Assembly: GCF_009848685.1 (NCBI RefSeq)
Contig: NZ_WXTX01000020.1
Location: 1 to 43,029 of the forward strand
Origin: Andreprevotia sp. IGB-42
GTDB taxonomy: Bacteria > Pseudomonadota > Gammaproteobacteria > Burkholderiales > Chitinibacteraceae
Direction of reading: 5' to 3'
DNA length: 43,029 nucleotides
Numbering within the stretch: the first letter of the stretch is position 1; each line of letters opens with the position of its first letter. Position numbers and translations under genes: made by a program. Under the pieces are notes generated by a model. The model ran no database searches and was not told where the DNA came from. It was given only the letters and a program-made list of their open reading frames with translations. Shown here in pieces: positions 33,903 through 42,741 of this stretch.

Positions 33903-35247
33903 GAAGTGTACGTGCCGCTGGAAATGGAATGAAGAAGATGGCGCTTAACTGAAGCTGGAAAGAACGCTTGGCCAGGAACAAATTTATTCCTACTGCTGCG
34001 ATGAATTGGCTAACAATCGTTGCATAGCAAGCGCCGAGCAAACCGAGATGCGGTATCAATGCAATGTTGCAGATAATGTTGGCAACCGCAGCAATGAGCG
34101 TTCCATAAACACGAATCGACGGCTTTTTTTCGATTACGACCCAGATCGTATGCGCTACGCCCAGCCAGATAAAGACATTCGAGAAAATATGCAATGCCAG
34201 TACTCCGTTTCCGGATACATAAGCTGACCCATAGAAAGCGGAGATTATATTGGAAGAAAAAAATGAAATGCACAGGGAAAAAAACAATGCGCCGTAAAAG
34301 AAAAATCGGAAAATTTTTATCAGAAATTTTTCGTATGTTACGACATTGGTTGTACTGATTCTTGCCATGTGCGGCAAAATGGAACTGACAATGGTCGCTG
34401 GCAGGAAATTGAGCGCTTGCGATAAAAGTATGATCGAAGAGTAAATGCCAAGCTGTGTGTCGCCGAGATAATGTTTTATCATGAACTGATCGATCCGCAT
34501 ATAGATTATGGTCGATATGCCACTGATGATGAATGGAAACGACTCGGAAAGAAGGGCCATCGATTTCGTTGCAGTATGGAACCATGGTGTGCTGGTCCTG
34601 AATCGAGTATATGCGAAGAAAAGCCCGCAGGCACATAGCAGTGCTTCTATAGCGACGGCTCCGGCAAAGTAAACCAGCGGTGCTTGCAGAAGTATCAATC
34701 CGACCTTGAACCCATTGGCGGCCAAGTGTGCAATCAATTTTACCGTCACTGTACGCCGGCTTTGATTTTGACTTTGAAACCAGAGATCAACACTGTCCGC
34801 TGCTTGAAATACCAGCGAGCTGCCTGCAATGCAGATCAGCAATATATTTTTATGCGGTCCCGATTCGAAAATTGCCATGCTGGCGATTGCGATAAGCCAG
34901 CCGAAAATACCTGCTGTACTGCGTAAAAACAGCGTGGAGCCAAGTATGTGGGGAGCTTGCTCTGAATCAATAGCCACTTCACGCACAACAATGCTATCGA
35001 GCCCCAGGCTGACTAATACCTGGAAGAAAGCAACGCAGGCAAGAATATATGCCAGCTCCCCATATTGACTCGGCCCGAGATAACGGATCATCCACACGCC
35101 AACCAGCAAGCTGGTCAGCATGCGGCCAGCACGGTCAAAGATCAGCCAGCCCGAATTGGCCAGTACCGCTTGGGCGGTATAGCGATCATGCAGCCTGTTT
35201 TGTATTGGCGCTGGTAACCAGCTTACCCACGCTCTATTTCTGAGCAT
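33895..35247 (-). CDS. wzx: Wzx-type O-antigen/polysaccharide flippase
   Basis: 450 residues from ATG 35247 (GGAT five bases upstream); a TTG at 35283 would add 12 residues without a ribosome-binding site. About 12-14 TM segments. It starts with a typical PST-family region (ANSGWLIFDRAGRMLTSLLV, YLGPSQYGELAYILACVAFF) and has IDQFMIKHYLGDTQLGIYSS midway, a hallmark of Wzx proteins. Moves undecaprenyl-PP-linked repeat units to the periplasm. Strongly AT-rich relative to flanking chromosomal genes. Its presence implies Wzy-dependent assembly, but no Wzy candidate lies in this operon. Confidence 0.92.
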   Translation of the reverse strand: MLRNRAWVSWLPAPIQNRLHDRYTAQAVLANSGWLIFDRAGRMLTSLLVGVWMIRYLGPSQYGELAYILACVAFFQVLVSLGLDSIVVREVAIDSEQAPHILGSTLFLRSTAGIFGWLIAIASMAIFESGPHKNILLICIAGSSLVFQAADSVDLWFQSQNQSRRTVTVKLIAHLAANGFKVGLILLQAPLVYFAGAVAIEALLCACGLFFAYTRFRTSTPWFHTATKSMALLSESFPFIISGISTIIYMRIDQFMIKHYLGDTQLGIYSSIILLSQALNFLPATIVSSILPHMARISTTNVVTYEKFLIKIFRFFFYGALFFSLCISFFSSNIISAFYGSAYVSGNGVLALHIFSNVFIWLGVAHTIWVVIEKKPSIRVYGTLIAAVANIICNIALIPHLGLLGACYATIVSQFIAAVGINLFLAKRSFQLQLSAIFFIPFPAARTLHG

Positions 35248-35295
35248 GGGTGATCCAAGCGAATAATTGATGTGGCGTATCAAGAAATGGCATCG

Positions 35296-36606
35296 CTAAG
35301 CCTGAACAATGCGCTCTGCGTGGGATTGATAGCGGCCTCTGGTATCAATGATGGGGGTGCCGCTTCCTGATATCAAGCCGTAATCGAATCCGTCATGATC
35401 CGTCGCCAGCACCACGCAGTCATAGCTTGCCAGCGCATCGGCATCCAGTGCCACCGACTGCAAATCAAACTGATACTCCCGCATCTGCGGAAATACCGGC
35501 ACGTGTGGATCCGAATAGTGCACTTCTGCACCCATCTTCCGTAGCAGGTCCATGATTTCTACCGACGGTGATTCGCGCGTGTCGTCGATGTTTTTCTTGT
35601 AGGCAATGCCCAGCACCAGGATACGGCTGCCTTTGACGGCTTTGCCCTGTTCGTTCAGCGCGGCCTGGGTTTTATGTACCACCCAGTGCGGCATCTGGTG
35701 GTTCACTTCGCCGGCCAGCTCGATGAAGCGCGTGTTCACACCGTATTCCTTGGCTTTCCAGGTCAGGTAGAACGGGTCGATCGGGATGCAGTGGCCGCCA
35801 AGGCCGGGGCCGGGATAGTAGGGGACGAAGCCGAAGGGCTTGGTGGCGGCGGCGCGGATCACTTCGTGGATATTGATGCCCATCTTGTCCGCGACGATTT
35901 TCATTTCGTTGACGAGGCCGATATTCACTGCGCGGTGGATGTTCTCCAGCAGCTTGGTCATTTCGGCCACGCGGGTGGAGCTGACCGGCACGGTGGTTTT
36001 CACTGCCAGCTGGTACAGCGCACAGCCCAGCGCCAGGCAGGATGGCGTGATGCCACCCACTACCTTGGGGATGTCCTTGGTGCCGTAATCGGGGTTGCCC
36101 GGGTCTTCGCGCTCCGGCGAGAACACCAGCGCACAGTTTTCCCCGGGAATGAAGCCACGTGCGGCCAGGCGCGGCGCCAGCTCTTCATCGGTGGTGCCGG
36201 GATAAGTGGTGCTTTCCAGGCTGAGCAGCTGCCCGGCGCGGAAGTGCGGCACGATGGCATCCACGGTGCTGATCACGAAGCTCAGGTCCGGCGCGCGGTG
36301 GGCATCCAGCGGGGTGGGCACGCAGATGATCAGCGCATCGGCCTCGCCGGTGCGGCTGTAATCGGTGGTGGCGGTAAAGCCCCCTGCGCGGGCGCTGGCG
36401 ATCTGTGCCGGCGTGATGCGCTCGATATAGCTCTCGCCGCTGTCCAGCATGCTGACCTTGCGGGCATCGATGTCGAAGCCGATCACCCTGATGCCGACTT
36501 CGGCAAAGCGCAGCGCCAGCGGCAGGCCGACATAGCCCAGCCCGTAGATGCCCACGGTGAGCGAGCGCCCGGCGATTCTGTTCTGGAGCAAATCCAATGG
36601 CGACAT
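35296..36606 (-). CDS. UDP-N-acetylglucosamine/hexosamine 6-dehydrogenase (WbpA-like)
   Basis: 436 residues, the same length as P. aeruginosa WbpA. Rossmann loop [13 protein letters not shown] at 19-31, [25 protein letters not shown] and the catalytic Cys273 in [21 protein letters not shown]-dependent twofold oxidation of a UDP-HexNAc to the uronic acid. The family also contains WecC/TviB types, so the exact epimer is uncertain. It is the first gene of the 13-gene minus-strand operon and has chromosomal-type GC. No clear promoter was recognised upstream. Confidence 0.88.
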   Translation of the reverse strand: MSPLDLLQNRIAGRSLTVGIYGLGYVGLPLALRFAEVGIRVIGFDIDARKVSMLDSGESYIERITPAQIASARAGGFTATTDYSRTGEADALIICVPTPLDAHRAPDLSFVISTVDAIVPHFRAGQLLSLESTTYPGTTDEELAPRLAARGFIPGENCALVFSPEREDPGNPDYGTKDIPKVVGGITPSCLALGCALYQLAVKTTVPVSSTRVAEMTKLLENIHRAVNIGLVNEMKIVADKMGINIHEVIRAAATKPFGFVPYYPGPGLGGHCIPIDPFYLTWKAKEYGVNTRFIELAGEVNHQMPHWVVHKTQAALNEQGKAVKGSRILVLGIAYKKNIDDTRESPSVEIMDLLRKMGAEVHYSDPHVPVFPQMREYQFDLQSVALDADALASYDCVVLATDHDGFDYGLISGSGTPIIDTRGRYQSHAERIVQA

Positions 36607-36659
36607 GCGGTTTGGCCTGCGTGGCGGCTGATCTCAGCGAATGCTGATATTTTGTCCTA

Positions 36660-36677
36660 GTTTCAGCGAACTGAAAC
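36660..36677. repeat. Small inverted repeat upstream of the polysaccharide operon
   Basis: GTTTCAG-CGAA-CTGAAAC: perfect 7-bp arms around a four-base loop, immediately beside the cysN terminator and 54 bases upstream of the operon's first ATG. It could be an operator or just a small hairpin. Confidence 0.5.
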
Positions 36678-36706
36678 AAAAAAACCGCCGGAACGGCGGT
36701 TTTTTC
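36676..36706 (-). terminator. Terminator of cysN
   Basis: AAAACCGCCG (36681-36690), loop GAA, CGGCGGTTTT (36694-36703). The run of A on the plus-strand left side gives a T-tract on the minus strand after cysN, and the T run on the right makes it potentially bidirectional. Confidence 0.85.
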
Positions 36707-36723
36707 TGCAGAACGGGTGCTGC

Positions 36724-38154
36724 TTAACGCAGCTTGCTGATGTCCCTGGCTTCCCAGTCAGGAAAATGCTTGCGCACCAGCGCATTGAGCTCCACTTCGA
36801 ATGCGCGCAGGCGGCTCAGTTCATCCACCTGACCTTGCTGGGCCGATACCGCACTGGCGTTGATCATGCCGGCGCCGGCGGTGGCGTTGCTCAGGCGGTC
36901 GATGATGATGAAGCCACCGGTGCCACGGCACTGCCTGTAGCTATCGAACACCACCGCAGCGTTCACTTCCACGGTGACCAGGGCGATTTCGTTCAGGCTC
37001 AGCTGGCTGGCATCCACCTTTTCCATGGTGTTGACGTCCACGCGGTGCGCAATGCGCGAGATGCGGCCGAATACGCTCTTGCCACCCAGCTTGAACGCAT
37101 ATTCCTTGCCGACCAGCAGCGGGCTTTCGTTCATCCACACCACGTGGGCTTCGAACGCTTGCGAGATCGCCGGTTGCGCATCGCCGGCGCGCACCAGCAT
37201 ATCGCCACGGCTGACGTCGATTTCGTCTTCCAGCGTCAGCGTGACGGCTTGGCCGGCGTACGCCGCGGGCTGATCGCCCTCGAAGGTGACGATGGCTTTC
37301 ACTTTCGACTTCTTGCCCGAAGGCAGTGCCACCACTTCATCGCCAGGCAGTACATGGCCCGCAGCAACGGTGCCGCAGAAGCCACGGAAATCCAGATTGG
37401 GGCGGTTCACGTATTGCACCGGTAGGCGGAATGCATCCAGCTGCGCGTGCTGGGTGATCTCGACGCTCTCCAGCAGGCGCATCAGCGTTTCACCCTCGTA
37501 CCACGGCGTGGCGGTGGATTCGTTCACCACGTTGTCGCCGCGCAAGGCAGAGATCGGCACGAAGCGGATATCCGGGATCGCCAGGTCTTCTGCGAAAGCG
37601 AGGTACTGCGCCTTGATTTCGTTGAAGCGTGCTTCGGAGAAATCCATCAGGTCCATCTTGTTGACCGCCACCAGCACATGCTTGATGCCCAGCAGGCTGA
37701 CGATATAGCTGTGGCGGCGGGTTTGCGTCTGTACGCCGTAGCGCGCGTCGATCAGGATGATGGCCAGATCACAGGTGCTGGCACCGGTAGCCATATTGCG
37801 CGTGTACTGCTCGTGGCCCGGGCAGTCGGCAATGATGAACTTGCGCTTGTCGGTACTGAAGTAGCGATATGCCACATCGATGGTGATGCCCTGCTCGCGC
37901 TCCGCCTGCAGCCCGTCCACCAGCAGCGCCAGGTCGATTTCCTGATCGGTGGTGTTGTACTTCTGGCTGTCTTTCTGGATAGCGGCTAGCTGGTCTTCGA
38001 AGATCAGCTTGGAATCATGCAGCAAGCGCCCGATCAGCGTGGATTTGCCATCGTCGACATTGCCGCAGGTGATGAAGCGCAGCATGTCCTTGTTCTCGTG
38101 CTGCTTGAGGTAGCCAAGAATGTCGCTGGCGATCAGATCGGATTGGTGGGACAT
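36724..38154 (-). CDS. cysN: Sulfate adenylyltransferase subunit 1 (GTPase CysN)
   Basis: 476 residues (E. coli 475). EF-Tu-like GTPase: P-loop [18 protein letters not shown] at 31-48, switch [19 protein letters not shown], specificity loop [12 protein letters not shown], followed by two beta-barrel domains. It couples GTP hydrolysis to APS formation by CysD. Normal in length and motifs, with no fused CysC kinase domain. The upstream partner cysD is separated by a 170-base gap containing a palindromic element, unlike the usual close or overlapping arrangement. Confidence 0.97.
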   Translation of the reverse strand: MSHQSDLIASDILGYLKQHENKDMLRFITCGNVDDGKSTLIGRLLHDSKLIFEDQLAAIQKDSQKYNTTDQEIDLALLVDGLQAEREQGITIDVAYRYFSTDKRKFIIADCPGHEQYTRNMATGASTCDLAIILIDARYGVQTQTRRHSYIVSLLGIKHVLVAVNKMDLMDFSEARFNEIKAQYLAFAEDLAIPDIRFVPISALRGDNVVNESTATPWYEGETLMRLLESVEITQHAQLDAFRLPVQYVNRPNLDFRGFCGTVAAGHVLPGDEVVALPSGKKSKVKAIVTFEGDQPAAYAGQAVTLTLEDEIDVSRGDMLVRAGDAQPAISQAFEAHVVWMNESPLLVGKEYAFKLGGKSVFGRISRIAHRVDVNTMEKVDASQLSLNEIALVTVEVNAAVVFDSYRQCRGTGGFIIIDRLSNATAGAGMINASAVSAQQGQVDELSRLRAFEVELNALVRKHFPDWEARDISKLR

Positions 38155-38205
38155 CTGTTCAGTCCTTCATATCCGCCCATCGGGGCGGTCATATCAAATT
38201 GTGCG

Positions 38206-38326
38206 GATTCCGGGAAGCATTTGGCCCCGGAACGCGAAGGCAAGCGAGCAGCGACGACACAGTACTGAGGTGAGGAGCCGCGCAGCGCAGCCGACAAAGT
38301 GCCGGGGTCAAATGCTTCCCGGAATC
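38206..38326. repeat. 121-bp palindromic element between cysD and cysN
   Basis: A 25-base arm at 38206-38230 is the reverse complement of 38302-38326 with one mismatch that would be a G-U pair in RNA. The 71-base interior is GC-rich with repeated GCAGCG/GCGCAGC words. The right arm runs into the cysD stop codon (38325-38327). The layout is that of a miniature palindromic repeat or a long mRNA hairpin; the ends show no certain target-site duplication. Confidence 0.8.
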
Positions 38327-39251
38327 AGAAATAGCCTTCCATCTTTTTCTTCTCCATCGACCCCGACGAATCATGGTCGATCACCCGTCCCTGCCGCTCG
38401 CTGGTGGTGGTCAGCAGCATTTCCTGGATGATTTCCGGCAGGGTGGCCGCGGTCGATTCCACCGCGCCGGTCAGCGGGTAGCAACCCAGCGTGCGGAAGC
38501 GGACAGACCTGGTTTCGATGCTGGCTTTCTGTTCCGGCGTCAGATACTGCAGGATGCGATCGTCGTCGATCATCACCAGCGTGCCGTTCAGGTTGACCAC
38601 CTGGCGCGGTGCCGAGAAATACAGCGGCACGATCTCGATGTTTTCCATGAAGATGTATTGCCAGATGTCCAGCTCGGTCCAGTTGGACAGCGGGAACACG
38701 CGGATCGATTCACCCTTGTCGATGCGCGAGTTGTAGATGTTCCACAGCTCCGGGCGCTGGCTTTTCGGATCCCAGCGGTGATTCTTGTCGCGGAACGAGT
38801 ACACGCGCTCTTTGGCGCGGCTCTTTTCCTCGTCGCGGCGGGCACCGCCAAATGCAGCATCGAAGCCGTACTTGTTCAGTGCCTGCTTCAGGCCCTCGGT
38901 CTTCATCACGTCGGTGTGCTTGGCGCTGCCGGCGGTAAACGGATTGATGCCGGCTTTCACGCCGTCCTCGTTCACATAGGTGATCAGGTTCCAGCCTTCG
39001 GCCTTCTGCTTGTCGCGCAGCGTGTACATCTCCTGGAATTTCCAGGTGGTATCCACATGCATCAGCGGAAACGGCGGCTTGCCCGGGGCAAACGCCTTTT
39101 TCGCCAAGTGCAGCATCACTGCGGAATCCTTGCCCACCGAGTACAGCATGACGGGGTTATCGAATTCGGCAGCCACTTCGCGGATGATGTGGATGGACTC
39201 TGCTTCCAGTTGCTTGAGATGAGTCAGGCGGGCGTGACTGAGGGTGTTCAT
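38325..39251 (-). CDS. cysD: Sulfate adenylyltransferase subunit 2 (CysD)
   Basis: 308 residues (E. coli 302). N-type ATP pyrophosphatase: PP-loop [18 protein letters not shown] at 37-54, [35 protein letters not shown] and the C-terminal family end KKKMEGYF. Adenylylates sulfate to APS in assimilatory sulfate reduction, in complex with CysN. It is the first gene of a cysDN unit. Upstream 39252-39380 is AT-rich and probably holds the promoter and CysB site, but no site could be defined with confidence. Confidence 0.97.
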   Translation of the reverse strand: MNTLSHARLTHLKQLEAESIHIIREVAAEFDNPVMLYSVGKDSAVMLHLAKKAFAPGKPPFPLMHVDTTWKFQEMYTLRDKQKAEGWNLITYVNEDGVKAGINPFTAGSAKHTDVMKTEGLKQALNKYGFDAAFGGARRDEEKSRAKERVYSFRDKNHRWDPKSQRPELWNIYNSRIDKGESIRVFPLSNWTELDIWQYIFMENIEIVPLYFSAPRQVVNLNGTLVMIDDDRILQYLTPEQKASIETRSVRFRTLGCYPLTGAVESTAATLPEIIQEMLLTTTSERQGRVIDHDSSGSMEKKKMEGYF

Positions 39252-39382
39252 GCGTACTCGATGCGGGCCCTTAGCGAGCCGATTGATTCAATTTCGCAAA
39301 TGTATCCAAAAAATGGATAAAAGAAAAAGAATCTGTAGTTATGACTTTATGTTTTATAGGCGGTTTGAATCGCTGTAAAACC

Positions 39383-39416
39383 AGTGGTGAAGCGGCTTTG
39401 CGCCGTTTTCACCACT
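39383..39416 (-). terminator. Terminator after rsfS
   Basis: On the minus strand AGTGGTGAA-AACGGC pairs with GCCGC-TTCACCACT across a GCAAA loop with a small bulge, then GGTTTTA. It ends the proA-nadD-rsfS unit just past the rsfS stop at 39430. Confidence 0.65.
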
Positions 39417-39429
39417 GTTGCCGTCATGC

Positions 39430-39801
39430 TTAAACCGCGCTCCAGCTCTTGCCAAGCGGGTTGAAAGTGGGCTTCTGGCCGCCCCACAGCTGTTCCAGGT
39501 CGTAGTAATCGCGCACTGCCGGCAGCATTACGTGTACTACCAGTTCACCGGCATCGACCAGTACCCAGTCGCCGCCTTCTTCGCCTTCGGTGCCGACAAT
39601 GTCGTAGCCCTTGGCCTTGAGTTCGACCGACACATTGTTGGCCAGCGCACGCACCTGGCGGTTGGAATCACCGGTAGCCACGATCATGCAATCGAACAGA
39701 TCGGTCAGTTTGGTGGTATCCAGCGACAGGATGTCCTTGCCCTTGATGTCTTCAAGGGCGGCAACCGCGACGTCGCGCATGGCTTGGGTCAGTTCATTCA
39801 T
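39430..39801 (-). CDS. rsfS: Ribosomal silencing factor RsfS
   Basis: 123-residue DUF143-family protein that binds ribosomal protein L14 and blocks subunit joining in stationary phase or starvation. Family core DCMIVATGDSNRQVRALAN and GDWVLVDAGELVVHVMLP near the middle, then YYDLEQLWG. GGAC lies seven bases before the ATG, which overlaps the nadD TGA (ATGA). Third gene after proA and nadD, followed by a terminator, so rlmH is not in this unit. Confidence 0.95.
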   Translation of the reverse strand: MNELTQAMRDVAVAALEDIKGKDILSLDTTKLTDLFDCMIVATGDSNRQVRALANNVSVELKAKGYDIVGTEGEEGGDWVLVDAGELVVHVMLPAVRDYYDLEQLWGGQKPTFNPLGKSWSAV

Positions 39802-40442
39802 TCAGTATGTCCTTTCATAAAACGATAAAGCCCGCTCTGCATCACTGCATCGGCCACCGGGGTGAGTGCGCTGACATCGTCGCCGCGCACCAGTTTTTCC
39901 CGTAGTAGCGTCGATGACACCGTCAGCAGCGGGCTGGGCAATAAGCTGATTTTACCGCGAGCCAGCGCTTCCGGCGTGGAAGAAACCTGCCGTTTGGCAA
40001 ATTCTTCTGCAATTTCAACGGGTAATGCTGCCAAATCGTAGCCGGGGCGCGCCGCAACCACCAGGTGGCCCAGCGCCAACAGCGTGCGCCAGCTGTGCCA
40101 GCTGGCCAGTTGCGCCAGCGAATCACCGCCGATCAGCCACACCAGCAGTGCATCGGGGTGCTCGCCCTGCAGCTCCTGCAGCGTATCCACGGTATAGCAA
40201 TAGCCTTGCCGGCGTATTTCGCGGTCATCCGCCACCAGCGCCGGTTCGCCGGCAATGGCCTGCACCACCCAGTCGTAGCGCTGGCGCGGGCTTACCCGCG
40301 TGGCAGGGCGGTGCGGCGGCAAACCGGTGGGGATCAAGCGCACCTGCGGCAAGGCAAAGCAATCGCGCAGCGTACGCGCAAACGTCAGGTGCCCGTTGTG
40401 GATGGGGTCGAAGCTGCCGCCGTAAATGCCGATGGCGTTCAT
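39798..40442 (-). CDS. nadD: Nicotinate-nucleotide adenylyltransferase
   Basis: 214 residues. Nucleotidyltransferase N-terminus MNAIGIYGGSFDPIHNGHL with the GSFDPIHNGH motif at 9-18, and the C-terminal ISLLPSPLLTVSSTLLREKL containing the ISSTxxR-like motif. Converts nicotinate mononucleotide to deamido-NAD. ATG 40442 gives the canonical start; a TTG-started frame at 40475 would run into the proA terminator hairpin. The next gene rsfS overlaps by four bases. Confidence 0.95.
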   Translation of the reverse strand: MNAIGIYGGSFDPIHNGHLTFARTLRDCFALPQVRLIPTGLPPHRPATRVSPRQRYDWVVQAIAGEPALVADDREIRRQGYCYTVDTLQELQGEHPDALLVWLIGGDSLAQLASWHSWRTLLALGHLVVAARPGYDLAALPVEIAEEFAKRQVSSTPEALARGKISLLPSPLLTVSSTLLREKLVRGDDVSALTPVADAVMQSGLYRFMKGHTE

Positions 40443-40473
40443 GCGCCTGCCCGCATGCCGATGCGCGGCGCGC

Positions 40474-40503
40474 AAAACAAACGGCCCACCGTGGGGCGGG
40501 CCG
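40474..40503 (-). terminator. Terminator or attenuating hairpin after proA
   Basis: On the minus strand CGGCCC pairs with GGGCCG across a GC-rich interior, followed by TTTGTTTT. It lies between proA and nadD, 21 bases past the proA stop (40524), so it may limit rather than abolish read-through into nadD. Confidence 0.6.
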
Positions 40504-40523
40504 CTGTGGTTGATACGGCGTGC

Positions 40524-41780
40524 TCAGTTACGGACCTGGCCATCACCCAGCACGATCCATTTTTCACTGGTCAGCCCTTCCAGGCCAACCGGGCCACGCG
40601 CGTGGATCTTGTCGGTGGAAATGCCGATCTCGGCACCCAGCCCGTACTCGAAGCCATCGGCAAAGCGCGTGGATGCATTTACCATCACGCTGGCCGAATC
40701 CACCTCGCGCAAGAAGCGCCGCGCCTTGGTGTAATTCTCGGTGACGATGGCATCGGTATGGTGGCTGCCATAGGTATTGATATGGTCGATGGCGGCATCC
40801 AGATCATCCACCACCCTGATCGAGAGGATGGGCGCCAGATATTCGGTGCGCCAGTCTTCCTCGGTTGCCGCTACCGCATCGGGCAGGATATCGCGCGTGG
40901 CGGCACAACCACGCAGTTCCACGCCCTTGCTGCGGTAGATGTCGGCCAGCGGCGGCAGGATCACGTCGGCCACGTTGCTGTTCACCAGCAGCGTTTCCAT
41001 GGTGTTGCATGGCGAGTAACGGTGGGTCTTGGCGTTGTCGCTGATGCGGATGGCTTTGTCCGGGTCGGCTTCGTCGTCGATGTACACGTGGCAGATGCCG
41101 TCCAGATGCTTGATCACCGGCACGCGCGCATCGGCAGCGATGCGGGCAATCAGCCCCTTGCCGCCACGCGGCACGATCACATCGACGAACTCGGTCATGG
41201 TGATCAGCTCGCCCACCGCGGCGCGGTTTTGTGTTTCGACCACTTGTACTGCGGTGGCCGGCAGGCCGGCGACTTCCAGCCCTTCCTGTACCAGCCGGGC
41301 AATCGCTTGGTTGCAATGGAATGCTTCCTTGCCACCACGCAGGATGGTGGCATTGCCGGATTTGATGCACAGGCCGGCCGCGTCTGCAGTCACGTTCGGA
41401 CGGGCTTCGTAAATGATGCCGATCACGCCCAGCGGCACGCGCATCTTGCCCACCTGGATGCCGGACGGCTGGTATTTGAAATCGCCCATATTGCCGATCG
41501 GGTCCGGCAGCGTGGCAATCTGGCGCAAACCCTCGGCCATGGTGGCGATGGTTTTTTCGGTCAGCTGCAGGCGGTCCAGCAGTGCTGGCTCCAGCCCATC
41601 GGCGCGTGCCTGCACCATGTCCTGTGCGTTGGCCGCCAACAATTGCGCGGCATCGCGTTCGATGGCGCTGGCAATGGCGCTCAGCGCGCGGTTCTTGGCG
41701 CCGGTATCGGCCTTGGCCATTGCGCGGCTGGCGGCGCGGGCATTGCGGCCCACGGCTTGCATATAGGTTTTGATATCCAT
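40524..41780 (-). CDS. proA: Gamma-glutamyl phosphate reductase
   Basis: 418 residues. Aldehyde-dehydrogenase fold: [35 protein letters not shown], catalytic Cys258 in [14 protein letters not shown] and the C-terminal [13 protein letters not shown] signature. Reduces gamma-glutamyl phosphate to glutamate semialdehyde in proline synthesis. ATG 41780 gives the family N-terminus [11 protein letters not shown]; a TTG-started frame at 41810 would begin about at the predicted transcription start. proB is not adjacent. Confidence 0.96.
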   Translation of the reverse strand: MDIKTYMQAVGRNARAASRAMAKADTGAKNRALSAIASAIERDAAQLLAANAQDMVQARADGLEPALLDRLQLTEKTIATMAEGLRQIATLPDPIGNMGDFKYQPSGIQVGKMRVPLGVIGIIYEARPNVTADAAGLCIKSGNATILRGGKEAFHCNQAIARLVQEGLEVAGLPATAVQVVETQNRAAVGELITMTEFVDVIVPRGGKGLIARIAADARVPVIKHLDGICHVYIDDEADPDKAIRISDNAKTHRYSPCNTMETLLVNSNVADVILPPLADIYRSKGVELRGCAATRDILPDAVAATEEDWRTEYLAPILSIRVVDDLDAAIDHINTYGSHHTDAIVTENYTKARRFLREVDSASVMVNASTRFADGFEYGLGAEIGISTDKIHARGPVGLEGLTSEKWIVLGDGQVRN

Positions 41781-41817
41781 GATACGGCCCGCTAAGGGTG
41801 TTGCATCCAATTGCTAC

Positions 41818-41823
41818 ATTCTA
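41818..41823 (-). promoter_or_regulatory. Possible -10 element of proA
   Basis: TAGAAT on the minus strand (41823-41818) would place +1 near 41811, 31 bases before the ATG. No good -35 hexamer is seen at the right spacing, so this is tentative. Confidence 0.35.
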
Positions 41824-41897
41824 TCGACTTCGCTCGGGTCTATATAGCCATGCGCGTGCAACCCGTGCCGATACCGGCTGGCGCCATGCATCGGCTT

Positions 41898-42674
41898 TCA
41901 GGGTCGCGGCGGTGCTTGCAGTACCGACACGCCGATATTGTCGATGGTCTTGCGCTTGAACCAGTCCGGTGCCGAGCTTTGCGTGGCAATCAGCTGCGGG
42001 CCGGTAGGCGTATCGAGCCAGATGGGGCTGCCCGAATCGCCGGACAAGGTATCGCAGCGGTGCAAAATGGTGTTGTCACGGCGCAGTGCGGTCAGCTTGC
42101 AATTGCGATGCGTGGTCAGCACGTCATCGTGATCGCCCGCGTAACCGGCTTGCGTCACCGTGTTGCCGGCGGCCTTGATGGCGGCCTGCAGCGCCTTGCG
42201 GTCGCCGCGAAATAGCGGCATTGGCGGTGGTGGCGTGCCGTCAACCAGCTTGAGCTTGATCCACGCCATATCGTAAGGCGATGCCTCGGGCATGATGTAC
42301 AGATCATTGCCCTTGAAGAACGTGCCTTTCTGGAAGCGCGGGTGGAACACCTGCGCCAGTACCTGGTAGCGCGCAGTGTACCGGTGCTTGTGCACGCCGG
42401 TTTTGAACCATACGCCGTCGTCACCTTTTTTCGGCTCCATCAGGAAGCAGTGCGCAGCGGTGATGGCGAGATCCGGTGCGATCAGCGTGGCGGTACACAG
42501 GTTGCCGGCGCGGGTTTCCAGCTGGCCCACCGGGGCAAATGGCGCGGGGTAGGGGGCGGCGATGAACTGGCGGTCATCATGGCCGAAAAACAGGATATTG
42601 CGCTGTGCCGGGGTTTCGTCCGCGTGGGCAAGGCCGGCGCAGAGAACGGACAGCAGGGCGAGGAAGCGGAGCAT
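41898..42674 (-). CDS. Secreted trypsin-like serine protease (S1 family)
   Basis: 258 residues. A signal peptide (LRFLALLSVLCAGLAHA, cleavage near residue 18) sends it to the periplasm or outside. The complete S1 triad is visible: His75 in ITAAHC, Asp135 in YDMAWIKL and Ser214 in LSGDSGSPIWL. Cys60/Cys76 and Cys192/Cys207 could form the usual disulfides. The V8/glutamyl-endopeptidase-like brevity and lack of PDZ domains exclude a DegP type. Target unknown. It ends 117 bases before the proA start and is probably transcribed alone. Confidence 0.88.
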   Translation of the reverse strand: MLRFLALLSVLCAGLAHADETPAQRNILFFGHDDRQFIAAPYPAPFAPVGQLETRAGNLCTATLIAPDLAITAAHCFLMEPKKGDDGVWFKTGVHKHRYTARYQVLAQVFHPRFQKGTFFKGNDLYIMPEASPYDMAWIKLKLVDGTPPPPMPLFRGDRKALQAAIKAAGNTVTQAGYAGDHDDVLTTHRNCKLTALRRDNTILHRCDTLSGDSGSPIWLDTPTGPQLIATQSSAPDWFKRKTIDNIGVSVLQAPPRP

Positions 42675-42694
42675 GGGTTTGTGCCTTGCAAAAC

Positions 42695-42721
42695 AAAAAC
42701 GGGGGCAAAGCCCCCGTTTTT
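42695..42721 (-). terminator. Terminator of the repeat-containing gene
   Basis: AAAAACGGGGGC (42695-42706), loop AAA, GCCCCCGTTTTT (42710-42721): a perfect 12-bp stem with A/T tails on both sides. It follows the minus-strand stop at 42742 and precedes the protease start. Confidence 0.88.
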
Positions 42722-42741
42722 GAATTTTACAGCTTGCCGGA

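Noticed and set aside
36607-36723. JUMPstart/ops element upstream of the polysaccharide operon
   Set aside because: The ops core GGCGGTAGCGTG is not present; only a small inverted repeat and the cysN terminator were found.
38155-38324. Small gene or ncRNA between cysD and cysN
   Set aside because: No frame with a start site and coding bias; the space is explained by the palindromic element.
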